From Chondrus crispus (Eukaryota > Rhodophyta > Florideophyceae > Gigartinales > Gigartinaceae), in the NCBI RefSeq assembly GCF_000350225.1, contig NW_005179371.1, forward strand, positions 21,254 through 55,430: 34,177 nt of DNA, in the 5' to 3' direction. Positions 21,623 through 29,910 of this stretch are shown here, piece by piece. Numbering within the stretch: position 1 is the stretch's first letter; each line of letters opens with the position of its first letter. The position numbers and the translations under genes are program-made. The notes beneath the pieces were generated by a model. That model was not told the origin of the DNA and did no database searches. It saw only the letters and a list, made by a program, of their open reading frames with translations.

Positions 21623-22776
21623 GAACCGGCGTTGAAAAGAAGGTCACATGCTCTACACCAAACTTCCGACTGTGGATAGGTTCGCATGGCAATGAATATG
21701 TGCTCCAATGCATCTCCTCCCGGCAGAGCATAACAGCAATCCACGGCTTGCAGTATTGCCCCCATGCTTAACGACAATACAGTTCTACGGAGCCCTGGGC
21801 GAATCTTGGGGCCTTTTTTAACCTTATCGGCATAAAGAACCTTGAACTTAGTTTTCAACAATACTTTTTCAGATTCTTCGCGCATCGGAATTTTCTCCCT
21901 GTCTTTCCCGCATGCGTTCCAAAGGCAACTATCAATACAATGGTTGCATAGCTGAAGAAGGTCCGCCGGAGACTTTGATTCTATAACGGAGTCGAGCTCG
22001 ATGCGATAGTAGTTCTCATCGAGCTCGTCTGTTATGGAATCTAACGAGCATTTCCGTGTGCGCTTCCCAGCAGTCGGACTCCGCTGTGGCGTTGACACAC
22101 CCTTGCGTATGAGGAAGGAGTCGTATTTCAACGCCACTTCGTGCTGAAGGTTGTGTAGCATGTCCAGCAGCAGTTCTCTCCTCTCCTCCTTGTTTGATTG
22201 CAAGGGAATGTTGTGCAGATGTTGCCTGAAGTATAGTGCGACAAATGGTCCACACGTCACATGGCCGGGCGGCTGATCCTTCTTTTTTGTGATGCGAGAT
22301 ATCGAAATGTGCGCTTCGATATTCGACTCGGAAGAATTGAGTCCAATTGAAAGAAGACAATCTTGAACCAGGCTTGACACAGCTTTCTTCACAACGCCTA
22401 TTTTATGTGTTGTGTAGAGAGCGAGGCTGTCATAATGACAAGCTTTGATAGCTTTCAGAGGCGAGCATTCACAGGCCTCCCTCTCGACGCATGACAAAAA
22501 TTGAGAAAGACCCTCGATGACGACCAGGGAGAAGTGCTCTCGAAAGTGAAGTGGCACGTAGACAACGACATCCTTTTTGAGAACTGCTTCTGCCGTCTTC
22601 CGACTCATAGAGTAGCCTAGGGGCATGGAAGGTCCACCTTGGCCGCACATGTATGCACTTGAGCGATGGATGATATCCAATAAATAATGCTTGGCCGGAT
22701 CGTACTTGCTGAGCCCCACCGAAGACATGAACCACAAAAGAGCATCCGTAGAGATGAAAGCATGGGGTTGCTTCAA
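21460..22776 (-). CDS. Ulp1/SENP-type (C48) cysteine protease, SUMO-protease-like
   Basis: It would cleave SUMO/ubiquitin-like modifiers or an element polyprotein. From the alternative start at 22776, the C48 pattern is visible: VYVPLHFREHFSLVVI with H81, YDSL with D116, and HVTCGPFVALYF with C175; the usual Trp after the His is Phe. The oxyanion Gln is probably Q168. The beginning (ALLWFMSSVGL) matches the N-terminal substrate-entry helices, and in-frame sequence reads on upstream to about 22853 (...NDCEEILKQ), so the real domain starts there and no ATG is available. It overlaps the basic protein upstream and the helicase downstream, each by a -1 step. The C-terminal 200 residues are unassigned. 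Ulp1-like genes are known passengers of plant MULEs. Confidence 0.78.
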   Translation of the reverse strand: MKQPHAFISTDALLWFMSSVGLSKYDPAKHYLLDIIHRSSAYMCGQGGPSMPLGYSMSRKTAEAVLKKDVVVYVPLHFREHFSLVVIEGLSQFLSCVEREACECSPLKAIKACHYDSLALYTTHKIGVVKKAVSSLVQDCLLSIGLNSSESNIEAHISISRITKKKDQPPGHVTCGPFVALYFRQHLHNIPLQSNKEERRELLLDMLHNLQHEVALKYDSFLIRKGVSTPQRSPTAGKRTRKCSLDSITDELDENYYRIELDSVIESKSPADLLQLCNHCIDSCLWNACGKDREKIPMREESEKVLLKTKFKVLYADKVKKGPKIRPGLRRTVLSLSMGAILQAVDCCYALPGGDALEHIFIAMRTYPQSEVWCRACDLLFNAGSCSKITIGEEGDSSKATPLQNMFVSSSTFFKEVGSLPSIFRRSSAHEVESSCKR

Positions 22777-23474
22777 TATCTCTTCGCAGTCATTTTTGTT
22801 AGAAACTGACTGTGTCCATTGAGAGTTTCGAACGAGAGGACAGAACTGCTACTCGAATTATCTCTTTGGGGGGGCCTCGAATCGCCGCTGACAAGAGTGA
22901 TGGACTTGTCATTCCCGTCTATCACCTCAACCGAAGAGCCCGAAGAAATCAAGTCTACCTCTTCTTCGGAGGTTTTTATGGCGGTATTCTTCGTATTTGT
23001 CTTCTTTCCTTGGGTCTTCTTTTCTTGGGTCTTCTTTCCTTGGGTCTTCTTTTCTTGGGTCTTCTTTCCTTGGGTCTTCTGTCCTTGAGTCTTCTTTCCT
23101 TGGGTCTTCTTTCCTTGAGTCTTCTTTCCTTGAGTCTTCTTTTTTATCACACCCATGTAGTCCTTGCTCGACTTGTCAATGTTGATTCGAATTGACTTCA
23201 AAGGAGGTAGCGGGATTTCGACTGCTTCTTCACTTGATGTGTTCCCATCGGTTTCCGTTCCTTCTCCGATTTCTTCTGCAAAGTCCAATCTCCTGCGCAT
23301 TTTTGTGTGTTGAGGTGGCCTCACCGCGGACATCATCACAATGCTCTTATTCGGGTGAGGAGATTTGGATATTGGTGGCTTAAGTGACCTCGGCGACCTA
23401 CGGATCCTTTTCTTCCCCTCCGCATCGGCTGTCGGAGGAGAAAAGCTGCGCTTCTTCAATTTTCGTGGGGACAT
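22773..23474 (-). CDS. Basic low-complexity protein with KKTQG repeats
   Basis: It starts at a good ATG (23474) with MSPRKLKKRSFSPP and runs 233 codons. The N-terminus is rich in Lys, Arg, Ser and Pro and looks like a nuclear or DNA-binding tail. Residues about 109-160 are a perfect-to-near-perfect repeat of the five-residue unit KKTQG/E, at least nine times. An acidic and serine-rich region follows (SEEEVDLISSGSSVEVIDGND). The stop (22773-22775) falls within the open frame of the protease, which is reached by a -1 step in an overlap of about 80 bases containing an A5 run. I infer it is the N-terminal part of the protease polypeptide, or a gene translated from the same transcript. Function unknown; nucleic-acid binding is a guess from composition. 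Confidence 0.68.
   Translation of the reverse strand: MSPRKLKKRSFSPPTADAEGKKRIRRSPRSLKPPISKSPHPNKSIVMMSAVRPPQHTKMRRRLDFAEEIGEGTETDGNTSSEEAVEIPLPPLKSIRINIDKSSKDYMGVIKKKTQGKKTQGKKTQGKKTQGQKTQGKKTQEKKTQGKKTQEKKTQGKKTNTKNTAIKTSEEEVDLISSGSSVEVIDGNDKSITLVSGDSRPPQRDNSSSSSVLSFETLNGHSQFLTKMTAKRY
22999..23139. repeat. 15-bp in-frame tandem repeat encoding KKTQG
   Basis: The unit on the plus strand is CTTGGGTCTTCTTTC with small variants (TTTTCTTGGGTCTTC), repeated about nine times, all multiples of three so the frame is kept. Copies are nearly identical at DNA level, which indicates recent expansion. Confidence 0.88.
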
Positions 23475-23910
23475 GTCGGAAATTGCGAACAGCGGCCGCA
23501 GTGTGCGACAATCCTAGCTGAAGATCGAAGATGCTAATTAGGCTATGGAAGAAATTTGACGGAGAGGGAGAGAACCGAGAAAGTGTGGATGTATTAGGAA
23601 ACAAGGTAGAGGACGCTTGATCGCAGAGATGTAAAAGAATCCCAAGTCGAAACAATGGAATTGCCAAAGGTCGCAAACTCGAAGGATTTCTAAAATTGAG
23701 TTCAAACTGAGACGGTATCAGCACCAGAATCCAATATCCAAGCTGCTCTCCACTCGGGACGTCGCTCTGCAATAGGTCTTACGCGCTACAGAAAGGTCGT
23801 GAAGGGTGCAAAATTCCGGTAAATTCGGAATTATATTCAGGCTCTGGCGCGAAGAACTGCACAGAACGCTCATTTTCCGATCCAACCCTTGAAAAAAGTG
23901 AGTGAAAATC
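23475..23910. promoter_or_regulatory. Probable 5' region of the basic protein/protease/helicase unit
   Basis: No gene is seen in these 436 bp between the ATG at 23474 and palindrome cluster C. As the only sequence between the first ATG of the minus-strand unit and the element end, it should contain the promoter and leader. No clear TATA box or initiator is recognisable, so this is assigned by position only. Confidence 0.4.
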
Positions 23911-24310
23911 ATTCGAAACTCATTTTGAGTTTCGGGTCCCTTTTTTCAGGGGTTCGAAACTCATTTTGAGTTTCGAATACCTTTTTTTGGTACTCAAAAC
24001 TCATTATGAGTTTCGAACCCCTTTTTTTGGTACTCGAAACTCATTATGAGTTTCGAACCCCCTTTTTTTGGTACTCGAAACTCAAAATGAGGATACTGTA
24101 CATGCGCACAGTACAGTACCTGCCCCTCCCCTGAAGCGCCCCATGCACATACTTCGAGACAATTTTCATTTTGAGTTTCGAGTCCCTTTTTTCAGGGGGT
24201 CCAAACACATTATGAGTTTCGAACCCCTTTTCTTTGGTACTCGAAACTCAAAATGAGTTTCGAACCCCTTTTTTGGTACTTGAAACTCATAATGAAGATA
24301 CCGTATGCGT
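23911..24310. repeat. Palindrome cluster C
   Basis: Palindromes begin at 23915, 23956, 23996, 24036 and 24077, a period of 40-41 bp, with linkers of the type AACCCCTTTTTTTGGTACT. After a block with GATACTGTACATGCGCACAG and CAGTACAGTACCTGCCCC the array resumes at about 24170-24300. This order is inverted relative to cluster B, so B and C flank the protease-helicase unit as inverted ends. Confidence 0.88.
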
Positions 24311-24618
24311 CAACAATTGCAGGCTATTCAGACATAGATAGTTGACAACGGCGGCGTAGCAGATAGAAAGAAGAAGATGGTACGAGTGAGTCAGCGTTAA
24401 TTTGTGGGGTCCTTTATCACTTTTTTCTCTGCTTAATCCTAGTTATGCTTTATTAAATAGACGCTTCTTCACTTGAATGCCTGCACTGCTCTTCCGCTAT
24501 GTCCTGCTAACTCCATCGCTGCAAGCGCCGCATTCGCAAGTATTCGGATTATCTGTCACCCTCGCAATCGCATGCGTGCGCGTTCGTTTAAGTAACCTCC
24601 GTTTGCTCCTAATTGGGC
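24311..24618. other. Short unassigned spacer between cluster C and the nested element
   Basis: No gene and no copy of the neighbouring repeats is seen in about 300 bp. It may be original target DNA or decayed subterminal sequence lying to the left of the insertion of the ParB/oxygenase element. Confidence 0.45.
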
Positions 24619-24736
24619 GCCCAGCTAAGGGAAACGTTTTTCACACCATGACGAAAGTGTTCGGGCGAACAGTCGAGATTTGCTGGTCATGGTTCGCAAA
24701 CCATGACCAGCAAATCCTGACTGTTCGCCCGAACAG
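24619..24736 (+). repeat. Left terminal inverted repeat with long palindrome
   Basis: The outer 46 bp are identical to the right end in inverse. The inner part, 24658-24736, is nearly a perfect palindrome in itself, with GTTCGGGCGAACAG at both ends and TGGTTCGCAAACCA at the centre, the centre having one base changed relative to the right copy. Confidence 0.88.
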
Positions 24737-25016
24737 TGCTTTGGCTAAATTTACTTGATTACACTTGTTGCTGTCCACGTCGATCTGGAACACCACCACG
24801 ACATCTACGACAATGACCATCCTATTATTGCAACTGACCCTGATGACGAACATGATTCTCTATTCCAACCTTCCTCCCTTCCTCCCAAAGACGACTTTCA
24901 GCATCCCACCAACAACACAAAACAAAGAACAACAAAACAAGTAACCTCCTGACATCTGCAGCATAGCATTAAGGGCATCGATTTGCTCAGGGGTGAAGGC
25001 AGTTGGCGGAAGGATT

Positions 25017-28000
25017 TTATTGAACTGTTAAGCAAGAATCACCATCACTTGCATCGCTTTTGGTCTGGAAATCGTCGTCGTCATCATCAGCACTGGCATT
25101 CCATTCGCTGTCTTCATCATCATCAGCATTGGCATTTCTTTCGCCGCGGCTTCTATCCACATCATTTCCGTCCTCATCATTGTGCTCTCCCGCCAATGGC
25201 CCAATTCTGGCGGCGGTCCTTTCTATCCTATTCTCACCTTCTGTCCACTTTTCGCACAGCTCCTTCTCGATTATTTCCAAAACATCGTCCCCTTCGAACC
25301 TCAGCGAATCCCCGAAGGCAAATGCTACTGAATCATGGAGAGATACGTCTTCTGGAATGAAATAGAGGTGGTAGCGAGTGGTGAGCTTATCTGATAGGCG
25401 ACTTTCATAACCTGCTCCAGCATGCGTTGCATAACCATGACCGACAAATACGGAGAAGGGGGGAACGGTGAGTTCGCGTAGTGTCAAACCTCTCGACAGG
25501 TGTCCCAGCTCAACCACGGACTTGAATACAAACTTATGAGAGTACTCACAGAACCAGATAGGGAAGGGGTCATTACTGTTCACCATGAGGAAGTACCCCG
25601 AGCACTTATCTTGCTCATTCCGACTTCGCACCTGAAAATCGTTGTGCGGTACTTGGCGAGGGCAATTCTTGCCAGTTAAAAGCAGGCGTCCGCCTGTCAC
25701 CGGCGTGCGCATCTTTCCAAACACTCCATCTGTGAGCCCAATCAGTACAGCCAACTGCCCCAACCATGCATCAAGCATAGCTCGACGAACAGAGGCCCAC
25801 ACATTTTCTGGGTTTTCTTCGGTTTCTTCCATGAGCAACATCCTGGTGCTGGAATAACGGGCCTTGCTTTCGTTCCGGCATTTCTTATCACCTTCTGACT
25901 CCCCCAAGTTGACTATCGGGTTCCAAAGATTGCGATTCTTCTCCTTTTTCAGCGCATTCTCTCCTGGAAACGTTGAAAGATAGTGGTCGAATAGCTCCTG
26001 AATACCAGTGTCCGTGTTCACAATGCTAAGAAGGGGTTGCGGGGCCTGTATCACTTCTTTGGCCAGCGAGTGTGGTTCTGCAAAACCTTCCAGTATGCAG
26101 AACCCACGCTCCTGCGGTAGCATTCCTTTCCTCATAAAGTATGCCCTACCTTCGCCTTTCTCAAAGGACGACGTTACCGTATCCCAATCTAGCTCACTTT
26201 CTGAGTCACCCAAAACGGGGTTTGCCCGCGTCACTGATTCGAGGTGCTGCTTTTGAGCAGCCATGAGCCAGGCCACTCGATGCTTATAGGTCAAATCTTC
26301 AACGTCCGCGAAATTGTGAGCTCTATGACCTAAGGGAATATGCAAAGCTTCTAGCAATGGAGTGTGGTGCAATTCGCCTCCGTCGGCTTGCACTTTATTG
26401 GCAATAGAGACGACTTTGGAGGGAGTCCTCAGCAGGGCATCTTTCCACCAAGGGTCAACCTCACCACGGTAAACGGGTGCATCTCTGTAACCGACAGGGA
26501 GCAGAGGAGGCAAGAATTCATCGAAAGGGACTTCAGATTTGCGTGGGAGGGGCTCACGAGACCCGTCCGTATCAACAATTTCGATCGGAGGTCGGACAGG
26601 TTGGACAGAAAGCGGTGTGTTCGTGGCAGTCTGCTTAGCCCAAGTGGCCTTCTTCTTCGCCTTTGGACGGGATTCAGTCGTGGTGAAGACTTTAATAGGA
26701 GGTGAAGGAGGAGGTGAAGCTTTCCGCTTACGACCACTGCGACGAGATGGGGCTGGTTCGGGAGATGATGTGATGGGCGTCCTCGAGCCTGTTTTCGCGG
26801 GTGACAGCACGGGTGTCTTCGCACCACCAAAGCCATTTGACTTGACGACGACGGAAGATGGCACTGCCGCTGTAGAAGTCGATGCACCTGCCGCTGGTGC
26901 TGCCTTGGGCTTATTCCCGGCTTGTTTCGGCTCGAAATGGGAGGTAATCCTTGAACCAAAACGTGAGGATCTCTGCGAGTTCTTATCTTCATCTACCTTC
27001 TTGCTGGAAAACAATCTCATATTGTTCACGAAAAGATCACCAATGGAACTTGTCTTGTTTTTTGGTTGCTTCACTTGTACTTCTAGGAACTCCGAAAAGG
27101 ACAGTCGTCCTGGAATGCCATATAGGTTGAACTTACGGCGACAAATCTGGTAAAGTTCCATAGCCGTTCCAAAGAAGGGAGTTGCGTCAAATGCCCCTGA
27201 AGATGCAGGGTTGCGGACATATGCATGTATGCTATCCAGGAAGAGCATAACACCGCACTCATTGACCTCGTAAAACTTGCTGTGGTCAAGATGCACAGCC
27301 CCAATCTTCGGTCGCTCATCGGGTTTGAAGGACGACAGCCTATCAAATGCAAGGGGATATTTCGCGAAAATCTTGGCAATCCTTGCGTAGCGGCGATACG
27401 TGGGCTTCTTCATGTTCGGAATAATCTCCGATGTGCACATCTCTGCGGCAACATTCAACGGCCTTACTTCATCGACGGTGAGGCCAGTTTCTAATACGAA
27501 AGACTTGAGATAGGACAGGACACCGTGAATATGTTCTTCCAAGCTCTCGAAAAGACGCACTGTCGATGCTACCTGATTCCGATGGGAGCCAAGGTGAAGC
27601 ACCTCGGTGCTGTTCATGTCCTTCCCATCACGGCGAAGAATAAGCACCATACGGAGCGGTTCATGTAGCCATTTCAGCCCGGGTTCCTCACCTCGAGTAT
27701 GCAATATATTCTTCATACTCTGTCGACGATGAAGACCATCGACAACAACCGCACGTATATCACCCCTCAAATACCTTGAGACGACCTCACTACCGTGCCC
27801 ATCATCGGCCAACCGATTTTCCATGACGAAGCCACCAAGGCCCACATCACCCACATTCGGGTTCTCAACACGACGAATAGTTATTGTCATCAACCCGCTT
27901 CCGTAGTCGTAGCCGTAGGTTATGAAGCTCTCCTCAAGCCGTTTGACATACTTGGTTGCAGTATTCCGAAGTGTACAAGGTGGCTGGAGAACTTGGGACA

Positions 28001-28817
28001 GCATAACGCTCACTTCCACTCTCACGTAGGCAGACATGTCGTAGCAGCGGATATTGACATCTTTTCCATGCTCAGCGAGCTCGATCGTATCACCTAGATC
28101 CTCATCTTTTGGTGCGGCAGGAACCATTTTGTCAACGTCAATCACTGGCGCAGGCATAGCAGGGGTAACTTCAATGGCTTCGTCACTTTCTGGCGCACCC
28201 GGATATGGCTGCGGCACAGGCGTCGCAGCGGTATCAAATTGCATTTTTCCTGCTTCTTCGGGTTTCGGTCTTTGGTCAGCTGGTCTCGGTGCGGGCGGTA
28301 ATTCACACGAACTTTTCAGACCGGAAGGATTGTTCTCTTCTTCGGCCTGAGCTTCTATTGGAATCATCATCCTCGTATCCCAGGCGTAGAGGCCAGCAGT
28401 GTGCAAATCACATAATTTTTCAGGTGGTCCCTCACCTCCTTTAAATTTGTAGGGATAGGGATGATTACTTGCATTCGTCGTGAGCGATGCACCCGTTACG
28501 ACCACGAGGTCTTGTTTCGCGGTTTGGAGAAGTTTATGCAAGTGTAGTCTGCGTTGCACAATTTCACTCTCGTCCCCAGCTGTAGACAGTTTCGCAGTCC
28601 TCACTTCCATAACTGCATCTCTCACAACTGCGAACAGCTTGACATGGAAGCCCTTCTTGATGCCACGAGCTTCTAAACCCTTGCCATAGTCACGTCCGAG
28701 GACTTTGCGGACAAGGGCTTCGTTAAGGGCACTCCCTGTTGCACCACTGCTTCCGTTACGGGCACCGCTACGCCCATGGTCTCGAGATCTTCGACCACGC
28801 CTAGTTGCATTCGGCAT
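25017..28817 (-). CDS. ParB-like domain plus 2OG-Fe(II) dioxygenase-like fusion protein
   Basis: A 1266-residue protein starting at ATG 28817 (MPNATRRGRRSRDHG); the open frame extends 31 codons further without an ATG. Residues about 260-480 include a ParB/Srx-like fold signature, D360-G-L-H363-R-R, followed by STEVLHLGSHRNQ and a helical TYRRYARIAKIF segment like a ParB helix-turn-helix region. Residues about 630-770 are low-complexity, with basic SRRSGRKRKAS (likely nuclear signal). The C-terminal part has H1058-N-D1060, then H1132 in YATHAGAGYE and R1148 in TRYHLYFIP: the H-x-D...H...R spacing of double-stranded beta-helix 2-oxoglutarate/Fe(II) oxygenases. The end is very acidic. It might bind element DNA through the ParB part and oxidise DNA bases or protein. 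Substrate and exact oxygenase family are unknown; a catalytically dead fold is possible. Confidence 0.72.
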   Translation of the reverse strand: MPNATRRGRRSRDHGRSGARNGSSGATGSALNEALVRKVLGRDYGKGLEARGIKKGFHVKLFAVVRDAVMEVRTAKLSTAGDESEIVQRRLHLHKLLQTAKQDLVVVTGASLTTNASNHPYPYKFKGGEGPPEKLCDLHTAGLYAWDTRMMIPIEAQAEEENNPSGLKSSCELPPAPRPADQRPKPEEAGKMQFDTAATPVPQPYPGAPESDEAIEVTPAMPAPVIDVDKMVPAAPKDEDLGDTIELAEHGKDVNIRCYDMSAYVRVEVSVMLSQVLQPPCTLRNTATKYVKRLEESFITYGYDYGSGLMTITIRRVENPNVGDVGLGGFVMENRLADDGHGSEVVSRYLRGDIRAVVVDGLHRRQSMKNILHTRGEEPGLKWLHEPLRMVLILRRDGKDMNSTEVLHLGSHRNQVASTVRLFESLEEHIHGVLSYLKSFVLETGLTVDEVRPLNVAAEMCTSEIIPNMKKPTYRRYARIAKIFAKYPLAFDRLSSFKPDERPKIGAVHLDHSKFYEVNECGVMLFLDSIHAYVRNPASSGAFDATPFFGTAMELYQICRRKFNLYGIPGRLSFSEFLEVQVKQPKNKTSSIGDLFVNNMRLFSSKKVDEDKNSQRSSRFGSRITSHFEPKQAGNKPKAAPAAGASTSTAAVPSSVVVKSNGFGGAKTPVLSPAKTGSRTPITSSPEPAPSRRSGRKRKASPPPSPPIKVFTTTESRPKAKKKATWAKQTATNTPLSVQPVRPPIEIVDTDGSREPLPRKSEVPFDEFLPPLLPVGYRDAPVYRGEVDPWWKDALLRTPSKVVSIANKVQADGGELHHTPLLEALHIPLGHRAHNFADVEDLTYKHRVAWLMAAQKQHLESVTRANPVLGDSESELDWDTVTSSFEKGEGRAYFMRKGMLPQERGFCILEGFAEPHSLAKEVIQAPQPLLSIVNTDTGIQELFDHYLSTFPGENALKKEKNRNLWNPIVNLGESEGDKKCRNESKARYSSTRMLLMEETEENPENVWASVRRAMLDAWLGQLAVLIGLTDGVFGKMRTPVTGGRLLLTGKNCPRQVPHNDFQVRSRNEQDKCSGYFLMVNSNDPFPIWFCEYSHKFVFKSVVELGHLSRGLTLRELTVPPFSVFVGHGYATHAGAGYESRLSDKLTTRYHLYFIPEDVSLHDSVAFAFGDSLRFEGDDVLEIIEKELCEKWTEGENRIERTAARIGPLAGEHNDEDGNDVDRSRGERNANADDDEDSEWNASADDDDDDFQTKSDASDGDSCLTVQ

Positions 28818-29086
28818 GGTTTTCACAAGGGTGTACTTAACGCGGAAGACTGGCTTTCCTTCCGAGGGATATGTACATAAGTGGGGAAGACAAATGTGAT
28901 AGAGACGCAAAGAGATGGATGAATAGGGGGTCCCGAATGAAAGCTGTCCGTCGCGCCACGCCGTTAAGAAGAGATGAGGTGCGACTGGCTAAGGGCCTGG
29001 CTTTTTTACCCGATTTTACGGATTTTTACGGATTTTTACCACCTGGGATGGTGGTACTTTGCAGGCTTCGTCCCACTTTCAAAAAG
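28818..29086 (-). promoter_or_regulatory. 5' region of the ParB/oxygenase gene
   Basis: This lies between the ATG and the right terminal palindrome. It includes GGGTCCCGAATG at 28929 and the near-duplicate pieces CGATTTTACGGATTTTTACG before CACCTGGGATGGTGG. Most of it (28929-29086) recurs at 29743-29905 with good identity, so it is conserved terminal and promoter sequence of the family. No TATA motif is convincing. Confidence 0.5.
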
Positions 29087-29207
29087 TGTTCGGGCGAACA
29101 GTCGGGATTTGCTTGCTGGTCATGGTTCGCGAACCATGACCAGCAAATCTTGACTGTTCGTCCGAACACTTTCGTCATGGTGTGAAAAACGTTTCCCTTA
29201 GCTGGGC
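29087..29207 (-). repeat. Right terminal inverted repeat with long palindrome
   Basis: The palindrome 29087-29168 has GTGTTCGGGCGAACAGTC at its left and the complementary sequence at its right, with the centre TGGTTCGCGAACCA and a 4-bp insertion (TTGC repeat) in the left half. The outer 46 bp, 29162-29207, are exactly inverse to 24619-24664. Confidence 0.88.
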
Positions 29208-29303
29208 TCACAAAGAAACGGCTACACTTAACCAAGAACCACAAAACGTAACGTCACAGGTGAGTACATGAACTGTCTATTCTACGGTCAAGAGTTCAGA
29301 CTC
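29208..29303 (+). repeat. Direct repeat, copy 2 (partner at 16640-16731)
   Basis: Contains CCAAGAACCACAAAA and TATTCTACGGTCAAGAGTT, homologous to 16640-16731 throughout. Its left border coincides with the end of the nested element, so the rest of the original sequence was displaced or lost on insertion. On the right it leads into palindrome cluster D. Confidence 0.75.
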
Positions 29304-29304
29304 A

Positions 29305-29627
29305 GAATGAGAATTCTCTCAAAGCAAATGCATACTGCGCATGCTTCGAGATCATCATCATTCCCCTGGGCCGCCTCTTAGAGGCGCCTTAGGGTCGGAG
29401 AAGGTACTGTACTGTGCCTACGTATGTATTCTCATTTTGAGTTTCGAGTACCAAAAAAATGGGACTCGAAACTCATTATGAGATTCGAACCCCCAAAAAA
29501 AGGGACTCGAAACTCAAAATGAGAATGGCGTCGAGGCATGGCCAAGGCGGCGCTTCAGGGGTGGAGCAGGTACTGCACTGCGCATACGTACAGTATTCTC
29601 ATTTTGAGTTTCGAGTACCAATTGCAT
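29305..29627. repeat. Palindrome cluster D
   Basis: Palindromes such as GAAACTCATTATGAG with linkers TACCAAAAAAATGGGACTC surround two blocks with GGTACTGTACTGTGCC and GGTACTGCACTGCGC. The orientation equals that of cluster B and is opposite to cluster E, so D and E could be the two ends of the unit that holds the methyltransferase-SET gene. D is the most diverged cluster after A. Confidence 0.82.
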
Positions 29628-29742
29628 CCGCTCATCCCGGCGCCTCGCTCTATGTCATACTTCGCCTGTGCCTGTGCCACCGCCGGCGCCTAGCACGAGG
29701 TCTTCAGACAAAGCCTGCGACTCCCAGTTGCGCGTCAGAAAG

Positions 29743-29910
29743 GGGTCCCGGATAATCGGTATTCCTCACGACACGCCGAGATAAGGTACGACTTCCCTTC
29801 AGATAGTTTCGTAGCTAGGGGCCTGGCTTTTTACCCGATTTTACGGATTTTACGTATTTTAACCACCTGGGATGGTGGTACTTTGCAGGCTTCGTCCCAC
29901 TTTGAAAAAG
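29743..29910 (+). repeat. Solo end fragment of a second ParB/oxygenase-type element
   Basis: From GGGTCCCGGATAATCGG to CACTTTGAAAAAGTG this region aligns with 28929-29088, strongest over CACCTGGGATGGTGGTACTTTGCAGGC. The rest of such an element, including any gene, is missing on its left. It shows that the family has been in this locus more than once. Confidence 0.75.

Larger units (their letters stand above)
24619..29207. mobile_element. Nested 4.6-kb element carrying the ParB/oxygenase gene
   Basis: The ends 24619-24664 and 29162-29207 are 46-bp exact inverted repeats beginning GCCCAGCTAAGGGAAACG. Each runs straight into a large palindrome (24658-24736 and 29087-29168) with the core TGGTTCGCGAACCA, giving inverted ends of about 120 bp in total. 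The only long gene inside is the ParB/oxygenase gene. To the right, DNA homologous to 16640-16731 begins at the first base outside the element, as expected if the element inserted into, or replaced part of, that sequence. I see no transposase gene and no clear target-site duplication (flanks AATTGGGC and TCACAAAG), so mobilisation may be in trans or by an unrecognised domain. Confidence 0.78.

Noticed and set aside
23911..24310. Regular 40-bp palindromes resembling a CRISPR array
   Set aside because: The linkers are themselves conserved, there are no unique spacers and no cas genes, and the setting is eukaryotic; it is a transposon-end repeat.
24755..24952. 65-codon plus-strand frame next to the left end of the nested element
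   Set aside because: Short, of His/Asp/Thr-rich low complexity, with no partner or motif.
24611..29215. Target-site duplication of the nested element
   Set aside because: The flanks AATTGGGC and TCACAAAG do not match at any length from 2 to 9.
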